From assembly GCA_024235595.1 (NCBI GenBank), contig JACKMC010000008.1, forward strand, positions 68,350 through 132,349: a stretch of 64,000 bases of DNA, in the 5' to 3' direction. This document shows, piece after piece, positions 7,546-18,985 of the stretch. Numbering within the stretch: position 1 is the stretch's first letter; each line of letters starts with the position of its first letter. Below the pieces are notes generated by a model. That model had not been told where the DNA came from. It searched no databases and worked only from the letters and a program-made list of their open reading frames with translations. Source of the DNA: Zoogloeaceae bacterium (GTDB lineage Bacteria; Pseudomonadota; Gammaproteobacteria; Burkholderiales; Rhodocyclaceae). Both the position numbers and the translations under genes were made by a program.

Positions 7546-8328
7546 ATGATCCGCTCCCTCTGGATCGCCAAGACCGGACTCGACGCCCAGCAGACCCAGC
7601 TCGATGTGATCTCCAACAACCTCGCCAACGTCTCCACGTCGGGGTTCAAGCGTTCGCGCGCGGTGTTCGAAGACCTGATCTACCAGAACCTGCGCCAGCC
7701 CGGCGCGCAGAATACCCAGCAGAACCAGATCGGCTCGGGCCTGCAGCTCGGTACCGGCGTGCGTCCCGTGGCCACCGAGCGCATCCACACCCAGGGCAAC
7801 CTCAGCCAGACCGGCAATTCGCTCGATGTGGCGATCAGTGGCGAGGGTTTCTTCCAGATCACCCAGCCGGACGGCACCACCGCCTATACCCGCGACGGCT
7901 CCTTTCAGCGCGACAGCACCGGGCAGATGGTCACCGCCAGCGGTTATCCGCTGGCCGACGGCATCGTGATTCCGTCCGACGCCCAGTCGGTGACCATCGG
8001 CAAGGATGGCACCGTCAGCGTGACCCTGCCGGGCGTGGCCACGGCGACCCAGATCGGCAGCATCCAGGTCGCCACCTTCGTGAATCCGGGCGGTTTGCAG
8101 AGCGTTGGCGAGAACCTCTTCGTCGAGACCGGCTCGAGCGGCAATGCCTCGCCCAACACCCCGGGGCTCAACGGCGCCGGGGTGCTCAACCAGAGCTACA
8201 TCGAGACCTCCAACGTGAACGTCGCCGAAGAGCTGGTCAACATGATCCAGACCCAGCGCGCCTACGAACTCAACTCGCGCGCGGTGCAGACCTCGGACTC
8301 GATGCTCGCGCGGCTCACCCAGCTCTGA
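7546..8328 (+). CDS. flgG: Flagellar distal rod protein FlgG
   Basis: 260 residues, the usual FlgG length. It begins MIRSLWIAKTGLDAQQTQLD and continues VISNNLANVSTSGFKRSRAV. It ends with the conserved ETSNVNVAEELVNMIQTQRAYELNSRAVQ helix region. FlgG forms the distal rod that crosses the peptidoglycan and the L and P rings. An ACAGGAG ribosome site precedes the ATG. flgH follows after 16 bp. Confidence 0.97.
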   Translation: MIRSLWIAKTGLDAQQTQLDVISNNLANVSTSGFKRSRAVFEDLIYQNLRQPGAQNTQQNQIGSGLQLGTGVRPVATERIHTQGNLSQTGNSLDVAISGEGFFQITQPDGTTAYTRDGSFQRDSTGQMVTASGYPLADGIVIPSDAQSVTIGKDGTVSVTLPGVATATQIGSIQVATFVNPGGLQSVGENLFVETGSSGNASPNTPGLNGAGVLNQSYIETSNVNVAEELVNMIQTQRAYELNSRAVQTSDSMLARLTQL

Positions 8329-8344
8329 TCGGCGGCCGCACGGG

Positions 8345-9028
8345 ATGATCGCAATGAACGGGCTGAAGCCCGCACTGCTGACGGTGCTGGCGCTCCTTTC
8401 GGGCTGCGCCAGCCTGCAGTCGACCCCGCCGACCGCGGTGCACCAGCCGATGAGCGTGCGCCCGCAGCCCCGTCCCGAGATGGCGCCGGCCAACGGCGGG
8501 ATCTACCAGCCGGCCTTCGTCCGACCGCTGTTCGAGGACCGCCGCGCGCGGCTGCTCGGCGACACCCTGGTCATAAATCTGGTCGAGAGGAACACCGCCA
8601 CCAAGGCCTCGGACGCGAGCGCCAGCCGGGAATCGACGCTCGATGCCGGCATCACTGCGGCCACCAAGGTGCCACTCGCCGGCCTCGCCGGCCTGAACAT
8701 CTCGGGCAACAACACCTCCGATTTCTCGGGGCAGGGCGCGGCCGCGGCCAACAACGCTTTCAACGGCACCATCACGGTGACCGTCATCGAGGTCTATCCC
8801 AATGGCAACCTGCTGGTGTCGGGCGAAAAGCAGATCGCGATCAACCAGGGCAACGAGTTCATCCGCTTCTCCGGGGTGGTGAACCCGAGCCAGATCACCA
8901 CCAGCAACACCGTGCAGTCCACCCAGGTGGCCGACGCCCGCATGGAGTACAAGGCCAGCGGCTACATCAACGAGACCCAGGTGATGGGCTGGCTGCAGCG
9001 CTTCTTCCTTGCGGTGCTGCCGTTCTAG
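8345..9028 (+). CDS. flgH: Flagellar L-ring lipoprotein FlgH
   Basis: 227 residues with a lipoprotein signal: hydrophobic core VLALLSGC with the lipobox cysteine at residue 21. Family segments follow: LFEDRRARLLGDTLVINLVER, and toward the end FIRFSGVVNPSQITTSNTV and GYINETQVMGWLQRFFL. FlgH forms the outer-membrane L ring around the rod. The start may instead be the ATG at 8354, which has a better-spaced GGGAT site; the lipobox is the same either way. Confidence 0.95.
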   Translation: MIAMNGLKPALLTVLALLSGCASLQSTPPTAVHQPMSVRPQPRPEMAPANGGIYQPAFVRPLFEDRRARLLGDTLVINLVERNTATKASDASASRESTLDAGITAATKVPLAGLAGLNISGNNTSDFSGQGAAAANNAFNGTITVTVIEVYPNGNLLVSGEKQIAINQGNEFIRFSGVVNPSQITTSNTVQSTQVADARMEYKASGYINETQVMGWLQRFFLAVLPF

Positions 9029-9039
9029 GTAAACAAGCC

Positions 9040-10167
9040 ATGACATCCTCCTTCAATCCCGCTTCGACGCTGCGCCGGACACTGGTCGCGCTGTCGCTTC
9101 TCGTCATGATCCTGCCGGCGGCCAATGCCGAGCGCCTCAAGGATCTCGCCTCGATCGCCGGCGTGCGCGACAACCAGCTGATCGGCTACGGCCTGGTGGT
9201 GGGCCTCGACGGCAGCGGCGACCAGACCACCCAGACGCCGTTCACCGTGCAGAGCATCATCAACATGCTCGGCAACATGGGTGTCACCATGCCGCCGGGT
9301 ACCAGCCTGCAGCTCAAGAACGTGGCGGCGGTGATGGTCACCTCCAGCCTGCCCCCCTTTGCGCGGCCGGGCCAGCAGATCGACATAACCGTGTCCTCGA
9401 TGGGCAATGCCAAGAGCCTGCGTGGCGGAACCCTGCTGATGACCCCGCTGAAGGGTGCCGACGGCCAGGTCTATGCGCTCGGCCAGGGCAACGTGGTGGT
9501 CGGTGGCGCGGGCGCTTCCGGCGGCGGCGCCTCCAAGACGGTCAATCATCTCTCCGCGGGCCGGGTGCCCGGCGGCGCCACCGTCGAGCGCAGCGTGCCG
9601 ACTGCGCTCGGGCAGGGCGAGTTCGTCCATCTCGAACTCAACGACAGCGATTTCGGCACCGCCCAACGGGTGGTCGATGCGATCAACGCCGCGACCTTCC
9701 CGGGCACTGCCCAGGCCCTCGACGGGCGGACCATCCAGGTGCGCGCACCGCAGGACTCGACCGGCAGGGTGGCTTTCATCGGCCGCCTCGAGAGCCTCGA
9801 TGTCACCCCGGTGCAGCAGGTCGCCAAGGTGATCGTCAACTCGCGCACCGGTTCGGTGGTGATGAACCAGACGGTGGCGCTGCAGAACTGCGCGGTGGCG
9901 CACGGCAACCTCTCGGTCACGGTGGGCACCGAGACCACGGTCAGCCAACCGAACCCCCTGTCCGGCGGGCGCACGGTGGTCGGCCAGCGCGGCGATGTGG
10001 ACATCCAGCAGGCCGGGGCGAGCCTCATCAACGTGCGATCCGGCGCCAACCTCGCCGAAGTGGTGAAGGCGCTCAATGCCGTCGGTGCCAATCCGATGGA
10101 CCTGATCAGCATTCTCCAGGCGATGAAGTCGGTCGGCGCGCTGCGCGCCGAGCTCGAGGTCATCTGA
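9040..10167 (+). CDS. flgI: Flagellar P-ring protein FlgI
   Basis: 375 residues with a signal peptide (LLVMILPAANA, cleavage near residue 30) followed by the invariant family start ERLKDLASIAGVRDNQLIGYG, then LVVGLDGSGDQT. Other conserved parts include MPPGTSLQLKNVAAVMVT and the end LNAVGANPMDLISILQAMK. FlgI forms the periplasmic P ring with help from FlgA, whose gene lies divergently upstream. It sits 11 bp after flgH. Confidence 0.97.
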   Translation: MTSSFNPASTLRRTLVALSLLVMILPAANAERLKDLASIAGVRDNQLIGYGLVVGLDGSGDQTTQTPFTVQSIINMLGNMGVTMPPGTSLQLKNVAAVMVTSSLPPFARPGQQIDITVSSMGNAKSLRGGTLLMTPLKGADGQVYALGQGNVVVGGAGASGGGASKTVNHLSAGRVPGGATVERSVPTALGQGEFVHLELNDSDFGTAQRVVDAINAATFPGTAQALDGRTIQVRAPQDSTGRVAFIGRLESLDVTPVQQVAKVIVNSRTGSVVMNQTVALQNCAVAHGNLSVTVGTETTVSQPNPLSGGRTVVGQRGDVDIQQAGASLINVRSGANLAEVVKALNAVGANPMDLISILQAMKSVGALRAELEVI

Positions 10168-10213
10168 TGGCCCGCAGGCCGCGCCGTCCCGAAATCATTG
10201 CGAGGACCGGACC

Positions 10214-11161
10214 ATGAATGCCCTTGATACCGCCAACGCACTCGATCCCAACAGCTTCAACGAGCTCAGGCGTCTTTCCCGCGAGAATTCGCCTGCCGCG
10301 ATCGGCGCCGCCGCCAAGCAGTTCGAGGCCTTGTTCCTGCAGATGGTGCTCAAGTCGATGCGCGACGCCGGGCCCAGGGACGGGTTCATGGATTCCGAGC
10401 AGACGCGGATGTTCCGCTCGCTGCTCGATCAGCAACTGTCGATCCAGATGGCCCGTGCCGGTGGTACCGGCCTCTCGGAGGCGATCGCCCGCCAACTGGG
10501 CGGCACGGTGACTGCTGCGCCAGGCCAGGCCGGTGGCAGCGGCGATATCTCGGCGGGTTTCGAAGCGGTTGCCGGGTCGGCGATCCGGCAGGCGGCAAAA
10601 GCTGCCGCAGGGCGGCAGCGCGACGACGAATCCTTGCCGGCCGACGCGGTATCCGAGGTGCTGGCGGGCATCGAAGCGGCGGATATTCCACAGGGCGCAC
10701 GCGACTTCGTCGGAAAACTGTGGCCGCATGCCATGGCGGCGAGCCGCGAGACCGGAATCCCCGCGCATTTCATGATTGCCCAGGCGGCACTCGAGACCGG
10801 CTGGGGCAAGGCCGAGCTCAAGCATGCCGGCGGACAGCCCAGCTACAACCTCTTCAACATCAAGGCGGGCCGTAGCTGGGCTGGCGAGACGGTCGCGCTC
10901 GATGCGCTGGAATACAGCAATGGCAAGGCAATACGCGAACCTTCGCGGTTCCGTTCCTACGGCTCGTATGCCGAGGCCTTCCGCGACTACGCGCGCCTGC
11001 TGAAGGACAATCCGCGCTACGCCGAGGTGCTGGGCCAGCAGGATGCCTCGGGATTCGCGCGCAGCCTGCAGCAGGCGGGCTATGCCACCGACCCGATGTA
11101 CGCCGACAAACTCACTCGAATCATTGGCGGCAACACCCTGCGCACGGCGCTCGGCGGCTAG
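10214..11161 (+). CDS. flgJ: Peptidoglycan hydrolase / rod-cap protein FlgJ
   Basis: 315 residues in two domains. Residues about 20-90 are the rod-binding domain (AAKQFEALFLQMVLKSMRDA, then FRSLLDQQLSIQMA). Residues about 155-310 are the glucosaminidase-type muramidase domain (IPAHFMIAQAALETGWGKAE, YNLFNIKAG, FRSYGSYAEAFRDYARLL). FlgJ caps the growing rod and opens the peptidoglycan. The dual-domain form is typical of beta- and gammaproteobacteria. Confidence 0.96.
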   Translation: MNALDTANALDPNSFNELRRLSRENSPAAIGAAAKQFEALFLQMVLKSMRDAGPRDGFMDSEQTRMFRSLLDQQLSIQMARAGGTGLSEAIARQLGGTVTAAPGQAGGSGDISAGFEAVAGSAIRQAAKAAAGRQRDDESLPADAVSEVLAGIEAADIPQGARDFVGKLWPHAMAASRETGIPAHFMIAQAALETGWGKAELKHAGGQPSYNLFNIKAGRSWAGETVALDALEYSNGKAIREPSRFRSYGSYAEAFRDYARLLKDNPRYAEVLGQQDASGFARSLQQAGYATDPMYADKLTRIIGGNTLRTALGG

Positions 11162-11174
11162 GTTCTTGTCGACC

Positions 11175-11190
11175 TGGCAAAGGTTTTGCT
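11175..11190 (+). promoter_or_regulatory. Candidate sigma-54 promoter upstream of flgK
   Basis: TGGCAAAGGTTTTGCT gives GG (11176-11177) and GC (11188-11189) exactly 10 bases apart, with a consensus-like TTGCT at -12. It lies 42 bases before the flgK ATG in the only sizeable gap of this part of the operon. It is a better match than the site before flgB. Confidence 0.66.
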
Positions 11191-11231
11191 TTGGGTTGAC
11201 GTAAATACCAGGGCAAACGGAGAAACTCACC

Positions 11232-13163
11232 ATGGCCGGTCTTCTGAACATAGGCATCACCGGACTCAACGCCGCGCAGTCGGCGTTGGTCACCACCGGC
11301 CACAACATCTCCAATGCGGCCACCGAAGGCTACAGCCGGCAGAGTGTGGTGCTGGGCACCCAGCAGCCGCTGTTTTCGGGGGGCAGCTTCTTTGGCCAGG
11401 GCACCCAGGTCGAGTCGGTACGACGCAGCTACAACGCCTTCCTCGAAGGGCAGGTCCTCACCGCCGACAGCCAGCGCGCGCAGTTCGCGACCTACTCGAC
11501 CCAGATCGCCCAACTCGACAACCTGCTGGCCGATCCAGACACGGGTCTGTCGCCGGCGCTTCAATCCTTCTTCGATGGCGTGCAGGAAGTGTCTGCCAAC
11601 CCGAGCAGCGTACCGGCGAGGCAATCGATGATCTCGGCCGCGCAGTCGCTGGTGGCGACCTTCCAGTACCTCGATGGGCGGATGTCGGAAATTCGCGACG
11701 GCATCGAAGGGCAGATCGGCTCGACGGTGGCGGAAATCAATGCCTACGCCAGCGAGATCGCCGACATCAACCAACGCATCGCGGTCACCGAATCGGCCGG
11801 CACCGGCCAGCAGGCCAACGACCTGCGAGACCAGCGCGACACCTTGATCCGCGAGCTCAATGGCTATGTGAAGCTCAGCACCGTCACCGAGAGCGATGGG
11901 TCGGTGTCGGTCTTCGTCGGCAGCGGTCAGCCGCTGGTGATCGGCACCAACGCCAGCACCCTGGTGACCCTGCCCTCCAAGGGCGACCCGAGCCGCTCGG
12001 CCATCGCCTTGCAGACGCCCGGTGGCGGCACCGTGACGATGCCGGAGTCGCTGCTCGAGGGCGGCCAGCTTGGCGGGCTGCTGGCGTTTCGCCGGGACAG
12101 CCTCGACGCCGCGCAGAAACAACTCGGCCTGGTGGCGGCAGGCCTCTCCCTTAGCTTCAACGCGCAGCACAGCCTCGGCCAGGATCTCGATGGCGCGCTT
12201 GGCGGCAGCTTCTTCGGTGAGCTCAGCCCCTCCGTGCTCGGGGTGGACGGTGCCACCAGCGATGTCTCCGTGGCCTATGGCGACCCCTCCGCGCTGACCG
12301 GCGACGACTACCTGCTCACCATCACCGGCGCCGCGAGCTACACCTTGTCGCGTCGTTCCGACGGAGCCACGGTCAATGCCGCCGAGGTCGGCCTCGACAT
12401 TACGCTCGGCGCGGGGGCGATTGCGGGTGAGAGCTTCGTCATCCAGCCGACCCGCTACGCTGCCCAGGACATCTCGGTGGCAATCACCGATACCCGCCAG
12501 GTGGCGGTCGCCGACCCGGTGCGCGCCACTGCCAGTGGCAGCAATGCCGGCACCGCCAAACTCAGCGCCGTGATGACCACCGATGTAAGCGGAATGGATG
12601 CGGTGGGCGCGGCCGACGGCAGGCCCGACTTCTCTGACATCGTCCTCACCTATGATGCAACCGTGCCCGGCTTCAGCATCAGCGGAGCGGCGACGGTCGG
12701 GCCGCTGGCCTTCGATCCCGTGAGCGACGCCGCCGGCAAGGATTTCACGATCGACGGCCCGGGCGGCTTCAGCTTCAGCTTCCGCATCGCCGGCACACCG
12801 CAGGCCGGCGATACCTTCACCTTCTCGACCAACGACGGCGCGGTCTCGGACAACCGCAACGGCGTCGCGCTGGGCGCGCTGCAACTCGACAAGACGCTGC
12901 TCGGCGAGAGCGCCAACTACCAGTCGGTGTATTCGCAACTCGTCGCCAGCGTCGGCACCAGGGCCCGCGAGGTGCAGATCGGCGAGGCGGCGCAAACCAG
13001 CATGCTGGAGCAGGCGACCGCCGCACGCGATTCCGTTTCAGGGGTGAACCTGGACGAAGAGGCCGCCAATCTGGTGCGCTATCAGCAGGCCTACCAGGCG
13101 TCGGCCAGGGTCATGTCGATCGCCGGCACGCTGTTCGACGAAATTCTCGCGATCTCGCGATAG
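11232..13163 (+). CDS. flgK: Flagellar hook-filament junction protein FlgK
   Basis: 643 residues. The N-terminus has the family motif GLNAAQSALVTTGHNISNAA, then TEGYSRQSVV. Residues about 80-210 are the coiled-coil region with DLRDQRDTLIREL. The C-terminus GVNLDEEAANLVRYQQAYQASARVMS is the D0 helix. FlgK is the first junction protein between hook and filament and a client of FlgN. A middle stretch of about residues 330-560 is a Ser/Thr/Ala-rich variable region. Confidence 0.96.
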   Translation: MAGLLNIGITGLNAAQSALVTTGHNISNAATEGYSRQSVVLGTQQPLFSGGSFFGQGTQVESVRRSYNAFLEGQVLTADSQRAQFATYSTQIAQLDNLLADPDTGLSPALQSFFDGVQEVSANPSSVPARQSMISAAQSLVATFQYLDGRMSEIRDGIEGQIGSTVAEINAYASEIADINQRIAVTESAGTGQQANDLRDQRDTLIRELNGYVKLSTVTESDGSVSVFVGSGQPLVIGTNASTLVTLPSKGDPSRSAIALQTPGGGTVTMPESLLEGGQLGGLLAFRRDSLDAAQKQLGLVAAGLSLSFNAQHSLGQDLDGALGGSFFGELSPSVLGVDGATSDVSVAYGDPSALTGDDYLLTITGAASYTLSRRSDGATVNAAEVGLDITLGAGAIAGESFVIQPTRYAAQDISVAITDTRQVAVADPVRATASGSNAGTAKLSAVMTTDVSGMDAVGAADGRPDFSDIVLTYDATVPGFSISGAATVGPLAFDPVSDAAGKDFTIDGPGGFSFSFRIAGTPQAGDTFTFSTNDGAVSDNRNGVALGALQLDKTLLGESANYQSVYSQLVASVGTRAREVQIGEAAQTSMLEQATAARDSVSGVNLDEEAANLVRYQQAYQASARVMSIAGTLFDEILAISR

Positions 13164-13174
13164 GAGGAATGATC

Positions 13175-14086
13175 ATGCGCGTCACCACCGGCATGGTATT
13201 CGACACCGGTATCAGCACCATCCAGAAGCAGACCGCTTCGTTGCTGCATACCCAGCAACAGGTTTCCACCGGCCGGCGCATCGTCTCCCCGTCGGACGAT
13301 CCGGTCGCCTCGGCGAGGGCGCTGGAGGTCGGCCAGTCGAAAGCGGTGAACGCCCGCTTCAGCGTCAACCAGGGCACGGCCCAGGATTCGCTGGCGCTCG
13401 CCGAAAGCCATCTCGGCTCGGTCGAGGACCTGCTCGCCTATGTGCGCACGCGGGCGGTGGAAGCGGGCAATGGATCGTACAGCCAGAGCGAGTTCGATTC
13501 GATCGCCGCAGATCTGCGCGGCCAGTTCGACGCCTTGGTCGGCATCGCGAACAGTCGCGATGCGACGGGGGACTATCTGTTTGCGGGCTACAAGACCGAC
13601 ACCCAGCCCTTCGTCGGCGATCTCGCCGGGGTGCGCTACGAGGGGGACCAGGGCGACCGTACGCTGCAGGTGTCGGCCTCGCGCAATATTCCGGTGAGCA
13701 GCAACGGTGAGGATCTGTTCGTCAACATTCCGGGGGCGGGGGCCGGCCGCGACGTGTTTTCGATGATCGCCGATTTCGTCACCGCGCTCGAATCCGGCAC
13801 CGGTGTGTCGGCTGCCGCACAGACCGCGATCGGCGAGATGGACCTGGCCCTCGACAATGTCCTCACCAAGCATGCCGCAATCGGCTCGCGGATGGTCGAA
13901 CTCGATTCGCTGACCTCGATCAGCGGCGATCTCGACGTTCAGTACGCCAGCACCCTGTCGCGACTCGTCGATGTCGACTACGCGCAGGCGATCAGCGACC
14001 TGACCCAGCAGCAGACCTACCTGCAGGCATCCCAGCAGTCCTACCTGCGGGTGACCGGGTTGTCGCTGTTCGACTACCTGAGCTGA
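13175..14086 (+). CDS. flgL: Flagellar hook-filament junction protein FlgL
   Basis: 303 residues from the ATG at 13175. The AGGAGG at 13162-13167 is too close to an ATG at 13169 and ideally spaced for 13175. The N-terminus MRVTTGMVFDTGISTIQKQT and QVSTGRRIVSPSDDPVASARAL, with the flagellin-like C-terminus DYAQAISDLTQQQTYLQASQQ, identify FlgL. It joins FlgK to the flagellin filament. The variable central domain is short. It is the last standard gene of this operon. Confidence 0.96.
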   Translation: MRVTTGMVFDTGISTIQKQTASLLHTQQQVSTGRRIVSPSDDPVASARALEVGQSKAVNARFSVNQGTAQDSLALAESHLGSVEDLLAYVRTRAVEAGNGSYSQSEFDSIAADLRGQFDALVGIANSRDATGDYLFAGYKTDTQPFVGDLAGVRYEGDQGDRTLQVSASRNIPVSSNGEDLFVNIPGAGAGRDVFSMIADFVTALESGTGVSAAAQTAIGEMDLALDNVLTKHAAIGSRMVELDSLTSISGDLDVQYASTLSRLVDVDYAQAISDLTQQQTYLQASQQSYLRVTGLSLFDYLS

Positions 14087-14090
14087 GCTC

Positions 14091-14561
14091 ATGGCGCCCG
14101 CAATGCGGCCTCGTCGCCGTGCACTCACGGCGCTGTACGCCTGCGCGGCGCTGCTTGCCGGATGCAGCAGCGCCGGGCCAGCCCGGACCAGCGCCTGGTT
14201 CGCTCCGGCCAGCGTGGCGATGATGATGCAGGGAAACACCTCGGCATACAGCCTGCTCGGTGCGGGGGTGGCCTATCTCGCCTACGATCCGCTCGCGCCC
14301 AACTGGGAGATCATCGAACAGCCGCTCGGCGAGGGGCATTTCGCGATGCAGCTTCGTCAGCGCAGCATCAACAGCGGTGGCGACGGCGAGGCGCGCCAGG
14401 TGGTGGCCCGCCGCGCAAACCTGTTGATGCGCGACGGCGGCTACAGCGGCTACCGGCTGCTGCGTCTCGAGGAGAGCGTCGAATCGACCCGTCCCTTCGC
14501 CCAGCGGGTCGCCGAGGCGGAGATCCGTCTGCAGCGCTCGGCCACCTTCCCTGAATTCTGA
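14091..14561 (+). CDS. Predicted lipoprotein of unknown function downstream of flgL
   Basis: 156 residues beginning with a basic n-region and a lipobox AALLAGCSSAG (cysteine at residue 25), so probably a lipoprotein. It starts 4 bp after the flgL stop, so it is likely cotranscribed with the junction-protein genes. The mature part contains YSLLGAGVAYLAYDPLAPNWEI and a C-terminal stretch with EIRLQRSATFPEF. I do not recognise the family. An ATG at 14103 is an alternative start. Confidence 0.7.
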   Translation: MAPAMRPRRRALTALYACAALLAGCSSAGPARTSAWFAPASVAMMMQGNTSAYSLLGAGVAYLAYDPLAPNWEIIEQPLGEGHFAMQLRQRSINSGGDGEARQVVARRANLLMRDGGYSGYRLLRLEESVESTRPFAQRVAEAEIRLQRSATFPEF

Positions 14562-14569
14562 GCTGCGCG

Positions 14570-16546
14570 TCAGGCCTCGTCGGTGGGCTTGCCCGAGGCC
14601 GCCGAGGCCGCAGTGGCCTCGGCCTCGGCGGCCTTCCTGCGCTCGTTCTCTTCGTGGCGACGCTCCTCGTGGCGCCGTTCTTCGGCCTGGCTCTTCCTTT
14701 CCTCGGCCTGGGCCCGGCGTTCTTCGGTATTCGGCTTGCGTTCGCCCGGCGGTGGCGGGTCCACCAGCGCGATAATGGTCCAGCCGGGACCGGGCTCGAG
14801 CGGCACGGCGGTATTGAACACCTCGAGCCTGCCCTTGGGGTCCAGCGCGAACAGCGGCACCGCCCGGTCACCGTGCACTTCGCGGAATTTTTCGATCGTG
14901 AAGGCCTCCGACAGGTTGGTGCGGCGAACCTCCGCGCCGCGGTGCACCCGTCGTGACAGCTCGACGAAGTTCGCCCCCGCGGCGAAGGCCCCGCGTCCGG
15001 TCGCCATCGCGTTGGCACGCGCCCGACCGTTCGCGCCGGAGCCCTTGCTGCCGACTTCCAGCGCAAACACGTTCTTGGCCCCGAAGTCGCTCCGGAAGCG
15101 GGTACAGGCGAGCGCATTGAGGTGCTCGTCGGCGGTCAGCGCCAGCATCCGGCCCAGTCCCGAGGTGTCCAGATACAGTTCGGCGTGCTCCGAGAGTGGC
15201 GTGCCGTAGTAGCTCTTGAGGCCGGCCATGCGGGCCCGCGAGACGTTGTCCCACTGCGTGTCGGTGAGCGTCACCTTGATCTTCTGCTGTTCGAGTGCGG
15301 CGGCGATGGTGCGCGCGAGCGGGTTCGCGCCGACGATCAGGAAACCGCTGGAGTCCGGTTCGGAGACCTTCAGCATTCGCGCCAAGGGGCCGGCCGTGAG
15401 GCTCTGCAGCACCACCGTGCCGATGATGATCACGAAGGTGATCGGCACCAGCAGGTTGGCACCCGCGTAGCCCTGCGATTCGAGCTTGATCGCGAAAAGT
15501 GCGCTGACCGCCGCGGCCACGATACCGCGCGGCGCGATCCACGCAAGCAGCGCGCGCTCGCGCCAGGTGAGGCTCGAGCCCCAGGTGGTGTAGGTGACCT
15601 TGAGCGGTCGGGCGATGAATTGCACGATCAGGAAGACGCCCATCACCGCCCAGCCGAGCTCGGTGAAGCTCGAAAAGTCGAGGCGCGCGGCGAGCAGGAT
15701 GAACAGCACCGTGATCAGCAGCAGGCTCAGGCTTTCCTTGAACTCGAGGATCTCCTCGATCGGCACACCCTTGCGGTTGCCCAGGTAGATGCCCATCACC
15801 GTCACCGCCAGCAGCCCCGACTCCTCGGCGACGGCGTTGGACACGGCGAAGGCGCCAAACACCGCGGCCAGCGTGGCCACGTTGAACAGATAGGCCGGCA
15901 GCCAGTCGCGGCGCAGGGCCAGGCCGAGCAGGAAGCCCGCCGCCAGGCCGATCACGGTGCCCATGCCGATCAGGGTCAGGAACACGAGCAGCGTCTGGCC
16001 CAGCGCGCCGCCGGCCTCGGACGAGACGATGAACTCGAACACCAGCACCGCCAGCAGGGCGCCGATGGGGTCGATGACGATGCCTTCCCAGCGCAGGATG
16101 TTGGCGATCTTGGCATTGGGCCGCACGGTACGCAGCATCGGCACGATCACCGTCGGTCCGGTGACCACCATGATCGCCCCGAACAGCAGCGCCAGTCCCC
16201 ACGAGAACCCCACGAACCAGTGCGTTGCCATCGCGGTGACGCTCCAGGTGACGAGCACCCCGCTGGTGACGAAGCGCCGTACCACCTTCTCGAGCCCGCG
16301 AATCTCGGAGAATCTCAGGGTCAGGCTGCCTTCGAAGAGAATCACCGCAACGGCGAGCGAAACGAAGGGGAAGAGCAGGTCGCCGAGCAGCGCGTCGGGG
16401 TCGAACCAGCCGGTGACAGGCCCGATGAGGAGGCCGGAGAGCAGCAGGAAAAGGATCGCCGGGAGGCGCACGCGCCATGCCAGCCACTGGCATGCGCCAC
16501 CCAGCGCCATGATTCCGGCGATGGTGAGAATCGTGTGTTCAGTCAT
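14570..16546 (-). CDS. CPA1-type cation:proton antiporter with RCK/TrkA-like cytoplasmic part and charged tail
   Basis: About 658 residues from the ATG at 16546; the frame continues upstream without family character. Residues 1 to about 390 form some 12 membrane segments of a Na+(K+)/H+ exchanger, with the ion-site region WEGIVIDPIGALLAV. Residues about 410-590 look like a nucleotide-binding RCK/TrkA domain (GFLIVGANPLARTIAAALEQ, TLTDTQWDNV). The final 55 or so residues are an unusual run of repeated EERR/AEERK/HEERR units ending in an Ala-rich tail. The role is presumably pH or salt homeostasis in the inner membrane. It is divergent from recQ and converges on the flagellar lipoprotein gene, so it is not part of the flagellar operon. 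Confidence 0.88.
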   Translation of the reverse strand: MTEHTILTIAGIMALGGACQWLAWRVRLPAILFLLLSGLLIGPVTGWFDPDALLGDLLFPFVSLAVAVILFEGSLTLRFSEIRGLEKVVRRFVTSGVLVTWSVTAMATHWFVGFSWGLALLFGAIMVVTGPTVIVPMLRTVRPNAKIANILRWEGIVIDPIGALLAVLVFEFIVSSEAGGALGQTLLVFLTLIGMGTVIGLAAGFLLGLALRRDWLPAYLFNVATLAAVFGAFAVSNAVAEESGLLAVTVMGIYLGNRKGVPIEEILEFKESLSLLLITVLFILLAARLDFSSFTELGWAVMGVFLIVQFIARPLKVTYTTWGSSLTWRERALLAWIAPRGIVAAAVSALFAIKLESQGYAGANLLVPITFVIIIGTVVLQSLTAGPLARMLKVSEPDSSGFLIVGANPLARTIAAALEQQKIKVTLTDTQWDNVSRARMAGLKSYYGTPLSEHAELYLDTSGLGRMLALTADEHLNALACTRFRSDFGAKNVFALEVGSKGSGANGRARANAMATGRGAFAAGANFVELSRRVHRGAEVRRTNLSEAFTIEKFREVHGDRAVPLFALDPKGRLEVFNTAVPLEPGPGWTIIALVDPPPPGERKPNTEERRAQAEERKSQAEERRHEERRHEENERRKAAEAEATAASAASGKPTDEA

Positions 16547-16658
16547 CGAGCGAGTATATTGTGCAAAGCAGCAATTGAGGGGTTCGAGCTGCTCATGATA
16601 ACCGCTCGGACCGATTCGGCCGCCAGAAGCGTGGCGGGGTCGGGTAAAATGCGCGGCC

Positions 16659-18470
<1,812 letters not shown>

Positions 18471-18519
18471 GCGACCATTTCGGCCGCGCCGCTGCTTAAA
18501 CCATTGACGCTCGATACCC

Positions 18520-18985
18520 TCGTAGCGGCGCGGGCCGGTACCCAGCGTCGCGCTTGGTGCAGCAATCGAGGGCGGAATGCCGGTCCGGGCGGGTGGGGCG
18601 GCGGCAGGCGTGGGTTCTGGATTCCGGCCTGCGCCGGAATGACGAGCGGGTGGGGCTTGAGACGGGGCGGCGGTGGTGATCGGCGGCTGGGGCAGCACGG
18701 CGGCCGTATGAAGCACGGGCGTTTGAGTCCGTCGTAGCGGCGCGGGCCGGTACCCAGCGCCGCGCTTGGTGCAGCAATCGAGGGCGGAATGCCGGTCCGG
18801 GCGGGTGGGGCGGTGGCAGGCGTGGGTTCTGGATTCCGGCCTGCGCCGGAATGACGATCGGGTGGGGCTTGAGACGGGGCGGTGGTGGTGATCGGCGGCT
18901 GGGGCAGCACGGCGGCCGTATGAAGCACCTGCGTTTGAGTCCGTCGTAGCGGCGCGGGCCGGTACCCAGTGCGGCGCTTGCAGAG
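18520..18985. repeat. 212-bp tandem repeat, two full copies plus a partial third
   Basis: The anchor TCGTAGCGGCGCGGGCCGGT begins at 18520, 18732 and 18944, exactly 212 bases apart each time. The first two copies are nearly identical, with a few substitutions such as 18655 (AGC versus ATC context) and GGCGG/GGTGG changes. The third copy keeps only its first 30-40 bases before diverging. Each full copy contains a palindromic core ATTCCGGC-CTGC-GCCGGAAT (18621-18640 and 18833-18852), recognisable on the minus strand as the source of the PAQAGIQNP-like spurious peptides found between genes in many proteobacteria. Confidence 0.85.
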
